64,000 nucleotides of DNA from Methylocystis silviterrae (GTDB lineage Bacteria > Pseudomonadota > Alphaproteobacteria > Rhizobiales > Beijerinckiaceae). Shown one piece after another: positions 38,822 to 48,158 of this stretch. Under the pieces are notes generated by a model. That model saw only the letters and a program-made list of their open reading frames with translations. It searched no databases and was not told the DNA's origin. The position numbers and the translations under genes are program-made. The DNA is taken from positions 62,001 to 126,000 of the forward strand of contig NZ_JABVWW010000005.1 in the NCBI RefSeq assembly GCF_013350005.1. Direction: 5' to 3'. Within the stretch, counting starts at the first letter, position 1, and each line of letters starts with the position of its first letter.

Positions 38822-39505
38822 ATGCGCAAAATCGCTTTCGTCACCCAGAAGGGCGGCGCCGGCAAGAGCACGCTCGCCAGCAGCGTCGCCGTCGCCGCGC
38901 GCCAAGCTGGGGAACGCGTGTTCATCATCGATCTCGACCCGCTGCAAACCCTGGTCAATTGGTCGCGCGCGCGCGGCGCCGCGGACATCGCCGTCGAACA
39001 CGTGCCGCCGGCGAAGCTGAGCAAGGCGCTTGCCGCGCTCGCCGCAAAGGGCGTGACGCTCGCCATTATTGATGCGCCGGGCCAGGAGGGCGACTATTTT
39101 TCGGCGGCCGTGCGCGCGGCGGATCTTTGCGTCATTCCAGCGCGTCCCAACGCCTTCGATCTCTGGGCGTCGGAAATCACGCGCATGCGCGTGAAGGAGA
39201 AAGGCAAGGATTACGCCTTTCTGCTCAACCAATGTCCGCCCGCGCAACAGAGCGCGCGCGTCGAACTCGGCGCCAAGGCGCTGCAGGCGATGGGCGGTCT
39301 TCTCGCGCCGCTCGTGTCGTCGCGCGTCGATTACCAGGAAGCGGCGCGGCTCGGACGAGGGGTCGGCGAATATAACCCGGACGGCGTCGCGGCGGAGGAG
39401 ATGCGGGAGCTTTGGGCCTCGATCAAGCGCCGATTGAAAAAACCGGCCAGCGCGGCCAAGACGGCGCCAGCGAAGTCGACGAAGGCGGTCAGGAACGCCG
39501 CCTGA
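38822..39505 (+). CDS. ParA-family ATPase
   Basis: 227 residues. Seen: deviant Walker A KGGAGKSTLASS near residue 10, Asp in FIIDLDPLQTLVNW and Walker B-like AIIDAPGQEGDYFSA, then LCVIPARPNAFDLWAS. The C-terminus is a Lys/Ala tail (KKPASAAKTAPAKSTK) that could contact DNA or membrane. Proteins of this class position DNA, chemoreceptors or other cargo. No ParB gene is adjacent and it lacks a helix-turn-helix N-terminus, so it is an orphan ParA/MinD-like protein rather than the chromosomal ParA. A CtrA-like box upstream suggests cell-cycle control. Confidence 0.85.
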   Translation: MRKIAFVTQKGGAGKSTLASSVAVAARQAGERVFIIDLDPLQTLVNWSRARGAADIAVEHVPPAKLSKALAALAAKGVTLAIIDAPGQEGDYFSAAVRAADLCVIPARPNAFDLWASEITRMRVKEKGKDYAFLLNQCPPAQQSARVELGAKALQAMGGLLAPLVSSRVDYQEAARLGRGVGEYNPDGVAAEEMRELWASIKRRLKKPASAAKTAPAKSTKAVRNAA

Positions 39506-39544
39506 TCGTCAACTGAGAGAACCGCGCCGTGCAAGAGCAGGGCG

Positions 39545-40012
39545 CTAACCGATCTCCACGATTCGCGCGCTGTGGTGGATGACCTCCGCCTTGTCGCCCA
39601 CCGACTTGCCCATCAGCGCCTTTGCGAGCGGAGCGACATAGGGAATAAGCCCCTTCGTCGGATCGGCTTCGTCTTCGCCGACGAGCCGGAAACTGCGGCG
39701 CTCGCCATCCTCGAGTTCGACGATGACGCGATGACCGAACCGCACATGCGAATGATCGGCGATCGCCCGAATGACTTCGGCGCTGGCGCGACGCGCCGAC
39801 CAATAGCGCAGATCGCGTTGCGCCAACGCGAGCGCGTGATTGTCTTCGCTCGCCGTTGCGCGTTCGATTTCCTTCTGCAGGCGCGCAAGCTCGGCTTCAA
39901 TCTGTTCGAGCCCCTCGGGCGTAACCAGATTGCGATGTGGACTGACCGGCCGGTCAGGCAGGTCCTCGCGCGGATTGTCGTCGTTCTGTTCTTTTGTAAA
40001 AGCCGAACTCAT
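39545..40012 (-). CDS. GreA/GreB-family transcription elongation factor
   Basis: 155 residues. Stimulates transcript cleavage in backtracked RNA polymerase. Seen: N-terminal coiled coil (NLVTPEGLEQIEAELARLQK and following, with NHALALAQRDLRYWSARRA) and C-terminal FKBP-like domain (VRFGHRVIVELEDGERRSF, LIPYVAPLAKALMGKSVGDK). The coil's YWSARRASAEVI resembles GreB more than GreA. The ATG at 40012 is preceded by AGGTC; a longer frame to 40096 is not supported. The N-terminal tail is polar and acidic. Confidence 0.85.
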   Translation of the reverse strand: MSSAFTKEQNDDNPREDLPDRPVSPHRNLVTPEGLEQIEAELARLQKEIERATASEDNHALALAQRDLRYWSARRASAEVIRAIADHSHVRFGHRVIVELEDGERRSFRLVGEDEADPTKGLIPYVAPLAKALMGKSVGDKAEVIHHSARIVEIG

Positions 40013-40245
40013 GCGTTTTTGACCTTTGGTTCGCCGCGCCGATGCGGCGAGCGTCCTTAAGAAAAATAATCGGCCCAAGCGGGCCGTCGTGGGCATTAGA
40101 GCCGAGACGGGCGCGCTTGTCGAGAAATTGACGCCGCAATGCGACGATTCGCGCGCGCTTTCGAAGGCTTAGCTTGGCTGCTCAAAGGCCGAGACCGGAA
40201 AGGCCGGGTGATCTGCGGGACGCGGGCCCGCGGCCACCGATCATC

Positions 40246-41247
40246 TTAGAGCGGAAGATGCAGGCCCATATCGATGACGACGCGGCCGCGAATCTTTCCG
40301 CCAACGATCGAGCGGGCGCGATCCAGCGCCGCGTCGAAGGAAATGATTTCGCTTATCGCGTCGATCGCGGAGGCATCGAGGTCCCGCGCGATTCGGGTCC
40401 ACGCGGCGCGCCGCAGCTCGATGCGCGGGCGCACGCTTTCGACGCCGAGCAGCGAGACGCCGCGCAGAATGAAAGGCGCGACAGTCGCCGGAAGCTCCAT
40501 GCCGGCGACATTACCGCAGGCGGCGACGGCGCCATCGAAGCGCGTCTGCGCAAGAAGATTGGCGAGAGTGACGCCGCCGACAGTGTCGACGCCGACGGCG
40601 AAGCGCTGCTTTTGCAGCGGCTTTCCTGGAGCGGACAATTCGTCGCGGCTGATGATTTCGGACGCGCCCAGGCGTTTGAGATAGGCGTCTTCGCTCGCAT
40701 GTCCGGTGACGGCGGCCACGCGCCAGCCAGCCTTGGCGAGCAATGCGACGGCGAAAGAGCCGACGCCCCCCGTCGCGCCCGTCACCACCGCGAGCCCGTC
40801 CTCGGGCCGGGAGCCATGGCGCTCCAGCGCAAGCACGCAGAACATGGCGGTCAGTCCCGCGGTGCCAACCGCCATGGCGCGCGCCGGCGTCAGCGGCGGC
40901 GGCAGTTTCGCGAGCCAATCGCCCGATAGCCGCGCCCTTTCCGCGAAGCCTCCATAATGCGCTTCGCCCAGGCCGCACGCCGTCGCAACCACAATGTCGC
41001 CCGCCGCAAATTCCGGATGCGTGGAGCGCGTGACGCGACCCGCGAGATCGACGCCGGGAATCATTGGGAAGCGACGCACCACCGGTCCCTTGCCAGCAAC
41101 GGCGAGACCGTCCTTGTAGTTGATCGCCGAGAAAGCGACGTCAACGTCGACATCGCCCTCCATCAGGTCGCACTCACGCATGATGACGTAATCGGCGTGT
41201 TGGCCGTCATTGTCCTTGTCGATGCGAATGGCTCTGAAGTCAGTCAT
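40246..41247 (-). CDS. acuI: Acrylyl-CoA reductase (NADPH)-type MDR oxidoreductase
   Basis: 333 residues. Seen: MDR fold without zinc ligands: DVAFSAINYKDGLAVAGKGP and FPMIPGVDLAGRV in the GroES domain, and AVVTGATGGVGSFAVALLAKAG as the nucleotide-binding site, then GASEIISRDEL. These match the YhdH/AcuI subfamily, which reduces acrylyl-CoA to propionyl-CoA and detoxifies acrylate. The start at 41247 gives MTDFRAI; GGAGG lies about 10 bases upstream. Divergent from mucR. Whether it serves DMSP/3-hydroxypropionate metabolism here is unknown. Confidence 0.88.
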   Translation of the reverse strand: MTDFRAIRIDKDNDGQHADYVIMRECDLMEGDVDVDVAFSAINYKDGLAVAGKGPVVRRFPMIPGVDLAGRVTRSTHPEFAAGDIVVATACGLGEAHYGGFAERARLSGDWLAKLPPPLTPARAMAVGTAGLTAMFCVLALERHGSRPEDGLAVVTGATGGVGSFAVALLAKAGWRVAAVTGHASEDAYLKRLGASEIISRDELSAPGKPLQKQRFAVGVDTVGGVTLANLLAQTRFDGAVAACGNVAGMELPATVAPFILRGVSLLGVESVRPRIELRRAAWTRIARDLDASAIDAISEIISFDAALDRARSIVGGKIRGRVVIDMGLHLPL

Positions 41248-41367
41248 ATGGCCGCGCCTCCGCCGTTGGCTGCGCCAAACCAGCGCTTTTTCGCGGAGAA
41301 AAAAAGACAAAAAAAAGAAAACATGAGGCCATCACGGCCGTAAAGCGCGAAATTCTGATTGATCAAC

Positions 41368-41399
41368 TATGCAGAATTGGGCGGCGCCAATAGTGCATA
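41368..41399. promoter_or_regulatory. Inverted repeat upstream of mucR (candidate operator)
   Basis: TATGCA-ga-ATTGG-gcggcg-CCAAT-ag-TGCATA, symmetric over 32 bases with one mismatched dinucleotide step. It lies in an AT-rich stretch about 135 bases before mucR and 120 bases from the divergent acuI start. MucR/Ros proteins bind AT-rich sites near their own promoters, so autoregulation is a reasonable guess. Confidence 0.5.
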
Positions 41400-41534
41400 A
41401 TATTTCTTGATGCAGTCGCACTATTCTGTTAGTCAGTCAACAAGTAACGGCAGGGCGACGATTCTATGCATCAAAGCATTGATCAAGGGCGGCGGGGGCG
41501 GCGTCCGTCTCAACAGGAAGTGGTGAGCAATCCG

Positions 41535-41942
41535 ATGAATCAAGCCAACAACATTGAACTCGCGGCTGACATCGTCTCGGCCTATGTGAGCAACAACTCC
41601 GTTCCCGCCGGAGAGTTGCCCGGGCTCATCAGCGAAGTCTACAGCGCCCTGTTGCGCGTTGGCGCGGGCTCCGCGGCGGCGCCCGCCGAGCCGCCGAAAC
41701 CGGCGATTCCCGTCAAGCGTTCGGTGACCAATGATTACATCCTCTGCCTTGAGGACGGGAAGAAGTTCAAGTCGCTGAAGCGTCATCTGCGCACGCAATA
41801 TGGACTGTCGCCCGAAGACTATCGTGAAAAGTGGGGCCTCCCGGCCGACTATCCGATGGTTGCGCCCAACTACGCCAAGGCGCGGTCTAATCTCGCCAAG
41901 CAGATGGGCCTCGGCCAGCAGCGCCGGCGTCGCGGCAAATAA
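41535..41942 (+). CDS. mucR: MucR/Ros-family transcriptional regulator
   Basis: 135 residues from the ATG at 41535. Seen: the conserved family core [15 protein letters not shown], then a zinc-finger-like domain with [20 protein letters not shown] and [19 protein letters not shown], where one Cys and His remain of the Ros C2H2 finger, and a basic tail. MucR regulates exopolysaccharide, motility and virulence or symbiosis genes in Hyphomicrobiales. Start choice is uncertain: in-frame ATG (41466) and GTGs (41520, 41523) exist upstream, and AGGAAG at 41515 suits none perfectly. Confidence 0.92.
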   Translation: MNQANNIELAADIVSAYVSNNSVPAGELPGLISEVYSALLRVGAGSAAAPAEPPKPAIPVKRSVTNDYILCLEDGKKFKSLKRHLRTQYGLSPEDYREKWGLPADYPMVAPNYAKARSNLAKQMGLGQQRRRRGK

Positions 41943-41943
41943 A

Positions 41944-41963
41944 AGGCGGCCAAACGGCCGCCT
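41944..41963 (+). terminator. Intrinsic terminator after mucR
   Basis: aaGGCGGCC-aaac-GGCCGCCtt: a 7-bp GC stem with 4-base loop immediately after the mucR stop, followed by a short T-rich run (ttctcc). Confidence 0.75.
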
Positions 41964-42025
41964 TCTCCAATTGACCTGAAGGCCGCGGCTCGCGCTGTCG
42001 CGCGAGGTCCGTGACGCCCGACGGT

Positions 42026-42391
42026 TCAGGTCTCTTCGTCAGTTTCAATGTCGCCGTCGATCAATCCGGAGACATCGTCGTCGGACTCTTCCTCCTCGAG
42101 GAAAGTGTCGTCTTCGGCGTCGTCTCCCTCGATCTCCACATCATCTTCGACATCGATCGATTCCGCTACGGTCTCCGTCTCCTCGACTTCTTCGAGCGAC
42201 ACCGTTTCAGGGTTCTCCTTTTCGAGTTCGCTCTCTTCTTCTTGTTGCGCGCGCGCCGCCGCTCGCGTCAGCGCCACCACCTGATAAATCGCGCCACATT
42301 TCGGACAGGCGATCGGGTCCTTTTTAAAGTCGTAAAACTTCGTCCCGCAGGACTGACATTGGCGTTTGGCGCCGAGTTCGGGTTTTGCCAC
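42026..42391 (-). CDS. TIGR02300/FYDLN-acid family protein
   Basis: 121 residues from a GTG at 42391. Seen: N-terminal zinc-ribbon with CQSCGTKFYDFKKDPIACPKCG, containing the FYD-L/F-K motif that names the family, followed by a very acidic C-terminal half with many Glu, Asp and Ser. The family is restricted mostly to alphaproteobacteria and has no known function; an acidic tail with zinc ribbon suggests protein or nucleic-acid contact. The longer frame to 42487 lacks the family pattern. Confidence 0.85.
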   Translation of the reverse strand: MAKPELGAKRQCQSCGTKFYDFKKDPIACPKCGAIYQVVALTRAAARAQQEEESELEKENPETVSLEEVEETETVAESIDVEDDVEIEGDDAEDDTFLEEEESDDDVSGLIDGDIETDEET

Positions 42392-42554
42392 GGTCGATTG
42401 GTCCTCGAGAAGCAGCGTGGGAACGCCCCGCCTGTATTGAGAGACTGTGTGGGCGCTCCGGTTAGTGGCGTCCCGCCTCGCTGTCAAATGGGAAATGCAT
42501 TGTCTGCGCGCCCATTGCCAAGCGCCGCGCAGATTGGCATAGAATCACCCTCAT

Positions 42555-42628
42555 GCGGGTGTAGCTCAATGGTAGAGCAGCAGCCTTCCAAGCTGAATAC
42601 GAGGGTTCGATTCCCTTCACCCGCTCCA
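42555..42628 (+). tRNA. tRNA-Gly (anticodon TCC)
   Basis: Cloverleaf of 74 bases including encoded CCA: acceptor GCGGGTG pairs with CACCCGC, D stem gctc/gagc, anticodon loop cTTCCAA with TCC, T arm gagGGTTCGATTCcc. It lies on the plus strand between the FYDLN gene and the helicase gene. Confidence 0.95.
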
Positions 42629-43357
42629 GCCCTTCCGGTGAGCTTTCCTCAGCGCGAGCGATTGCGGCCCGCCTGTTCGTTTGCGTTCGGCCGCGCCTTG
42701 CCCGCAGCGGCGGCCGCCTTCGGCCCCGAATTCCCGTTCGCGCATCGCCGGTTCGCTCTGCCTGCAGAGGCTCGCCAAACACGCGAATCGGCTTTGGCGT
42801 TTACCAATTACGCGCAGAGGCGCGTCGCGCAAAGCCGCCGCAACGTCGAGAGGCCACGCGCGCGAATGCCGCGCCGCCTCGTCCAGGCGTCCCAGAGAAG
42901 GACGCGACGTTAAGCATTCTTGTTTGTTTGCGCCTCGCTCATCGTGTCGACGCGGCGGAAGACGCGCTCGAGGGTCGCGGAAACTCGACGGAACGCAACG
43001 CCAACTGAGATCGAACACTGATTCGTGCCTGCTGCGTTCCCGATTGATCCCAAAGCTTAACAGCGAGCTGCCGAACCGCCTAATCTTGGCCGTTGACAGC
43101 AGCGCCGAAAGGAGTCCGCCGGCGGCTCTTTCGTCAAAGCCGCGCGCGACGCCGTCGACGAGCCGTTCTCGCAACTTCTGGCGTTTCGATTTGGCCGCGC
43201 GTCCATATATTGTTGGAACAGAGCGTGACTCAGCGAGAGTCAGCGATTCGGGCGCGATTCGTTCCCAGGCTGTTCAGAAGGTAAAGTCGCGCCCTGCTCG
43301 AAGTTTCGATATGAAACGAAGGCGCGCCGCGGCGCGCGTCAGGCAGCAAAGAAGAAC
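42629..43357. other. Long gap without a convincing gene
   Basis: About 730 bases between tRNA-Gly and the helicase gene. Reading both strands shows only open frames of Arg- and Ser-rich composition with no recognisable domain, ribosome site or signal. It may hold the helicase promoter, a decayed gene or an unrecognised RNA; I see nothing I can name. Confidence 0.6.
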
Positions 43358-46300
43358 ATGACAGTCGCGCCGTCTTACCCGGCGAGCCGCGCCGCCCCCC
43401 GCGCAAGGCCGTTCGACAGGGGCGTGGCGGCGGTGCTCGGCCCCACCAACACCGGCAAGACGCATCACGCCATCGAGCGTATGTTGTCCTTTCCCTCCGG
43501 CGTCATTGGGCTGCCTCTGCGCCTGCTCGCCCGTGAGGTCTATAATCGCGTCGCCGAACGCGTCGGCGCGGACAATGTCGCGCTCATCACCGGCGAGGAA
43601 AAGATTAAGCCCCGCGCGCCGGCCTATTGGGTCGCGACGGTGGAAGCCATGCCGCGCGACGTCCAGGCGGATTTCGTCGCGATCGACGAAATCCAGCTCG
43701 CCGCCGATCTCGACCGCGGCCATATTTTCACCGACCGGCTACTCCACTGGCGCGGACGTCAGGAGACTCTCCTGATTGGCGCGGCGACGATGGCGCCGCT
43801 CGTTACAGAACTTTTTCCGGGCGCGCCGATCTTTACCCGCCCGAGGCTTTCAAAGCTTTACTTCGCCGGCGACAAGAAGATCTCCAGGCTGCCGCCGCGC
43901 AGCGCCATCGTCGCCTTTTCCGCCGAAGAGGTTTACGCGATCGCGGAACTGATCAAGCGCCAGCGTGGCGGGGCGGCCGTCGTGCTCGGCGTCCTGTCGC
44001 CGCGCACGCGCAACGCGCAGATCGAACTCTATCAGGGCGGCGACGTCGATTACATTGTCGCGACGGACGCCATCGGCATGGGGCTCAATCTCGACGTCGA
44101 CCATGTCGCCTTCGCCTCCGATCGCAAATTCGACGGATTGCGCCATCGCAGGCTGACGCCGGCGGAATTCGGGCAGATCGCCGGCCGAGCGGGGCGCCAT
44201 ATGAGCGACGGCTTTTTTGGCGCGACCGGCCGCTGCCCGCCCTTCGACGAGGAATTGATCGACGCTTTACAGGACCACCGCTTCGATCCGGTGAAGACGC
44301 TGCAATGGCGCAACAGCGCCCTCGATTTTTCTTCGATCGACGCGCTGATGCATTCTCTCGACCAAGTCCCGGCGCATCCGGATCTGGTGCGCGCGCGGGT
44401 CGCAGACGATCAAAGGGCGCTTGAAGCCGCGAGCCGTGATGAAATCGCGCGGCGCAACGCCAAGACGACAGCCGATGTCGCGCGGCTTTGGGAAGCCTGC
44501 CAAATCCCCGATTACCGCAAGACTTCGCCTGCCGCCCACGCCGAGCTCGCGCTGGCGATATTCGCGTTCATCGCCCGGCGCGGCAAGATCCCCGAGGACT
44601 GGATGGCGGGGCAGATCGAAGCGGTGGACCGCATCGACGGCGACATCGCGACGCTGTCGAACCGCCTCGCGCAAGTGCGTACCGCAAGTTTTATCGCCAA
44701 CCGTTCCGGCTGGCTCGACGACACTCAGCATTGGCAGAGCGTCGCGCGTCGGGTAGAGGACAGCATATCCGACGCGTTGCACGACCGACTGACGCAGCGT
44801 TTCGTCGACCGCCGCACCAGCGTGCTGGCGCGCCGCTTAAGAGAGAATGCGATGCTTGAAGCCGAAATCAACGCCGCCGGCGACGTTCTGGTCGAAGGCC
44901 AGCATGTCGGAAGCCTTCAGGGATTTCGCTTCACGCCGGATCCCGGCGCGGCAGGCGAAGCGGCCAAGACGTTGAACGCGGCGGCGCAGAAGGCGCTCGC
45001 TGGAGAATTCGAGGCGCGGGCGACCCGCGTCTTCGACGCGGTCGACGACGCCTTCGCGCTCGGCAATGACGGCCTGATTCGCTGGCTCGGCGAACCTGTG
45101 GGGAAAATCGCCTCCGGCGCCGGCGTGCTGGCGCCGACGACGCGCGTGCTTGCCGACGAGCAGCTGACAGGACCGGCTCTAGAGAAGGTCAAACAACGCC
45201 TCGACCTCTGGCTCGCGCAACACGTCAAGAAGCTGCTCGGGCCGCTCGAGCAGCTGGAGAAGGGCGAAGGTTTGGAAGGGGTGACGCGCGGCGTCGCCTT
45301 CCAGCTCGCGGAAGAATTGGGCGTGCTGGACCGCGCGCGCGTCGCCAAGGACGTAAAGGCGTTCTCCCAGGAGGACCGCGCCGCGCTGCGCAAGCTTGGC
45401 GTGCGGTTCGGGGCCTATCACATCTATGCGCCCGCGCTTCTCAAGCCGGCGCCGCGCGCGCTTTCGGCGCTGCTTTGGGCGCTGCATCACGGCGGTCTTG
45501 AGAACGTGAAGGGGCTTGAGGAAGTGCCGCATCTGGCGGCCTCGGGACGCACGTCCTTCGCCGCCGACGCATCGATCCCGAAAGGTTTTTATCGCGCCGC
45601 CGGTTTTCGAGTCTGCGGCGAGCGCGTCGTTCGTGTCGATATTCTTGAACGTCTCGCCGATCTCATTCGGCCGGCGATCGCCTACCGCCCGGGGCTCACC
45701 GCGGGCGAGCCGCCGCCCGGCGCGGCCGACGCGGACGGCTTCGTCGTCACCGTCGCGATGACCTCGCTCACGGGCTGTTCCGGCGAGGCTTTTTCCTCGA
45801 TCCTGAAGTCGCTTGGCTATGCTTCGACGCAGCGCCCGGGGCCGGCCATTACCGTTGCGATCGTGCCCGCGGCTGCGATGGAGCCTGTGACGCCAAAAGC
45901 TGGGGCCAAGCCGGCGGAAGCCGCGAGCGAGGATATTCAGGCCGAAAGCCCCGCTTCCGAGGCGCCGGCCGCCGCGGAAGCGGAGCCGTCTGTCGAGCCG
46001 CAGCCCTCTGCCTCGGAGGAAGCGCCGGCAGAGGAGCTCGCCGCCGAAGGGCCGACGACAGAGGCGCCGGCGTCCGTCGCCGTGGAAGCGGGTGCAGAGG
46101 CGCGCGAAGAAGAGGCGACAGCGGCCCAAGCGCAGGAAGAGCCCGCCTCGGAGGCTGCGTCGGCCAAAGCCGCGCCGACCGAGCCGGACTCCATCGAGAT
46201 CTGGCGTCCACAGCGCCACGTGCATGCCGGTCCGCGCCCCCGCGAGGCCGGCGCGCATCGGCAAGCGTCCGGTCAGGGCGCTGAGGACAAGCAACAGAGG

Positions 46301-46519
46301 CCGCCGCGCCGCGACCAGCGGCCCGGCAACGCTCCGGGCAAGGAGGGGCGTCCGGCCGGAAAGCCGCGCTTCGAGGGCCGCCCGCCGCGCGATGACGCCC
46401 GCCCCCGGCGCCCTGCAGGCTTCGCCGCGCCGGAGCGGCGCGAGCGCCAGCCCGATCCGGATTCGCCCTTCGCCAAGCTTGCGGCGCTCAAGGCCGAACT
46501 TGAGAAGAAGGGCAAATAG
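43358..46519 (+). CDS. Suv3-like DExH RNA helicase with long low-complexity tail
   Basis: 1053 residues. Seen: Walker A GPTNTGKT (28-35), DEIQ motif at 110-113, VVLGVLSPRTRNAQIELY, the C-terminal helicase motif GQIAGRAGRHMSDGFFG, and the Suv3-type region DALMHSLDQVPAHPDL. These are shared with mitochondrial Suv3, the RNA-degradosome helicase. From about residue 845 the protein is an Ala/Glu/Pro-rich acidic linker and then an Arg/Pro/Gly-rich basic tail, ending FAKLAALKAELEKKGK. The tail may bind RNA. In other alphaproteobacteria an S4 protein, ferredoxin and CarD genes follow; here they do not. Confidence 0.88.
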   Translation: MTVAPSYPASRAAPRARPFDRGVAAVLGPTNTGKTHHAIERMLSFPSGVIGLPLRLLAREVYNRVAERVGADNVALITGEEKIKPRAPAYWVATVEAMPRDVQADFVAIDEIQLAADLDRGHIFTDRLLHWRGRQETLLIGAATMAPLVTELFPGAPIFTRPRLSKLYFAGDKKISRLPPRSAIVAFSAEEVYAIAELIKRQRGGAAVVLGVLSPRTRNAQIELYQGGDVDYIVATDAIGMGLNLDVDHVAFASDRKFDGLRHRRLTPAEFGQIAGRAGRHMSDGFFGATGRCPPFDEELIDALQDHRFDPVKTLQWRNSALDFSSIDALMHSLDQVPAHPDLVRARVADDQRALEAASRDEIARRNAKTTADVARLWEACQIPDYRKTSPAAHAELALAIFAFIARRGKIPEDWMAGQIEAVDRIDGDIATLSNRLAQVRTASFIANRSGWLDDTQHWQSVARRVEDSISDALHDRLTQRFVDRRTSVLARRLRENAMLEAEINAAGDVLVEGQHVGSLQGFRFTPDPGAAGEAAKTLNAAAQKALAGEFEARATRVFDAVDDAFALGNDGLIRWLGEPVGKIASGAGVLAPTTRVLADEQLTGPALEKVKQRLDLWLAQHVKKLLGPLEQLEKGEGLEGVTRGVAFQLAEELGVLDRARVAKDVKAFSQEDRAALRKLGVRFGAYHIYAPALLKPAPRALSALLWALHHGGLENVKGLEEVPHLAASGRTSFAADASIPKGFYRAAGFRVCGERVVRVDILERLADLIRPAIAYRPGLTAGEPPPGAADADGFVVTVAMTSLTGCSGEAFSSILKSLGYASTQRPGPAITVAIVPAAAMEPVTPKAGAKPAEAASEDIQAESPASEAPAAAEAEPSVEPQPSASEEAPAEELAAEGPTTEAPASVAVEAGAEAREEEATAAQAQEEPASEAASAKAAPTEPDSIEIWRPQRHVHAGPRPREAGAHRQASGQGAEDKQQRPPRRDQRPGNAPGKEGRPAGKPRFEGRPPRDDARPRRPAGFAAPERRERQPDPDSPFAKLAALKAELEKKGK

Positions 46520-46622
46520 CGGCGCTTGCGCTTCTGCCCTCAGCTTCGCCATCGTATTGCCAATAGTCGGGCGGACAATTATGGCTGCCCGGGGGCGGGC
46601 GCGGCCGAGTGCGAGAGGGGCT

Positions 46623-48035
46623 ATGAAGAAGATATTGCCCGTTATTATGTGCGGCGGATCGGGGACGCGGGTGTGGCCCGAATCGCGCGAGACGCTTCCC
46701 AAGCAGTTCATTCCGCTCATTGGCGAGCGCTCCACCTTCCAGACGACGATGGCGATGCTGGCCGACCCGGCGTTCGAGCGGCCGATCGTCGTCTCTAATT
46801 TCGACTACCGGTTCCTCATCGCCGACCAGCTGCGCGAGATCGGCGCGCAAGCCGACGTCGTGCTGGAGCCGTCGCGTCGCGACTCGGGTCCGGCGGTCGC
46901 CGTCGCGGCGGGCCTCGCCGCGCGCCGCGCGCCCGACACAGTCGTCGTCGTGCTCGCCGCCGACCATGTCGTGCGCGACACCGAGGGCCTCGTCGATCTG
47001 TGCAAGCGGGCGAGCGCCGCGGCGGCCCAAGGCTATATCGTCACGCTCGGCGTCAAGCCCGACGGCCCCGCGACGGGATACGGCTATCTGCGCCCCGGCG
47101 CGCCGCTCGAGTCGTGTTGCGAGGTCTACAAACTCGACGCTTTCGTCGAAAAGCCGGACCGCGCAACGGCGCAGGACTATGTCGACGCCGGCTATTTCTG
47201 GAACAGCGGCAACTTCATCTTTCGCGCCGACGTCATGCAGTCGGAGATTGCGCAATTCGAGCCCGGCATTTTCGCCGCCGCCGAAGCGGCGATCGAAGCG
47301 GCCCGCCAGGACCTCGGCTTCATGATTTTGAACGCCGAGGCCTTCGCGCACGCGCCGAAGAAATCGATCGATTACGCCGTGATGGAAAAGACCGACAAAG
47401 CGGCGCTGATTCCGGCCGATATCGGCTGGTCCGACGTCGGCACCTGGCGCGCCGTCTGGGAATTGTCGGACCGCGACGAAAACGGCAATTCGGTGCGCGG
47501 CCAAGGCGTCGTCATGAACGCCCGCAACGTCCATGTGCGCTCCGAGGACACGCTGACCACCGTCGTCGGCGTCAACGACATCATCGTCGTGACGACGCAG
47601 GACGCCGTGCTGGTGCTTAGCCATGAGCATGGCGATCAGGTCAAACAGCTCGTCGAGCAGCTGCGCAGCGAAAACCGGCGCGAAGCGGGAGAGCACAAGC
47701 GCATTTTTCGGCCGTGGGGCTATTATCAGGGGATCGACGAAGGCCAGCGCTATCAGGTGAAGCGCATCGTGGTGAAGCCGGGCCAACGCCTGTCGCTGCA
47801 GAAGCATTTCCACCGCGCCGAACATTGGATCGTCGTGCGCGGCACGGCGGAGGTCGGCCGCGACGAGGAAATCCATCTCGTCCATGAAAACGAATCGATT
47901 TACCTGCCGATCGGCAGCAAGCACCGCCTGACCAATCCCGGCAAGATCGATCTGGAGCTGATCGAAGTGCAGACCGGCTCCTATCTCGGCGAAGACGATA
48001 TTGTCCGCTTCGAGGACGCGTATAATCGGGGATAG
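46623..48035 (+). CDS. manC: Mannose-1-phosphate guanylyltransferase / mannose-6-phosphate isomerase
   Basis: 470 residues; makes GDP-mannose and, in bifunctional members, interconverts fructose-6-P and mannose-6-P. Seen: N-terminal nucleotidyltransferase MCGGSGTRVWPESR with LPKQF, VVLAADHVV and FVEKPDRATAQDYV, and a C-terminal cupin (type II PMI) with KPGQRLSLQKHFHRAEHWIV and GSKHRLTNPG. The ATG at 46623 follows GAGAGGGG. GDP-mannose would feed fucose, rhamnose or mannose-containing surface glycans, including perhaps the sugars of the 57-64 kb operon. Confidence 0.93.
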   Translation: MKKILPVIMCGGSGTRVWPESRETLPKQFIPLIGERSTFQTTMAMLADPAFERPIVVSNFDYRFLIADQLREIGAQADVVLEPSRRDSGPAVAVAAGLAARRAPDTVVVVLAADHVVRDTEGLVDLCKRASAAAAQGYIVTLGVKPDGPATGYGYLRPGAPLESCCEVYKLDAFVEKPDRATAQDYVDAGYFWNSGNFIFRADVMQSEIAQFEPGIFAAAEAAIEAARQDLGFMILNAEAFAHAPKKSIDYAVMEKTDKAALIPADIGWSDVGTWRAVWELSDRDENGNSVRGQGVVMNARNVHVRSEDTLTTVVGVNDIIVVTTQDAVLVLSHEHGDQVKQLVEQLRSENRREAGEHKRIFRPWGYYQGIDEGQRYQVKRIVVKPGQRLSLQKHFHRAEHWIVVRGTAEVGRDEEIHLVHENESIYLPIGSKHRLTNPGKIDLELIEVQTGSYLGEDDIVRFEDAYNRG

Positions 48036-48039
48036 TTAG

Positions 48040-48158
48040 CGACCGACCTTCCGCGTCATGGCCGGCCTTGTGCCGGCCATCCACGTTTAAGACGCGCGCC
48101 AACTTAGCAAAATAACCGTAGCGGCCGGCGTGGACGGCCGCGACAAGCGCGGCCATGA
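48040..48158. repeat. Palindromic repeat that reaches the trpF start codon
   Basis: Left arm cgtcatggccggccttgtgc, right arm gtggacggccgcgacaagcg and cggccatgacg are imperfect inverted copies of a common Hyphomicrobiales repeat. The right arm ends with the ATG of trpF (48155-48157) and its second codon. It fills the 119-base gap between manC and trpF. Confidence 0.85.

Noticed and set aside
42617-43174. Minus-strand open frame of 185 codons after tRNA-Gly
   Set aside because: Arg/Ser-rich with no domain, and it runs close to the tRNA; treated as noncoding.
45179-46735. Open frame of 518 codons antisense to the helicase 3' end
   Set aside because: Composition follows the complement of the low-complexity tail; it is a shadow.
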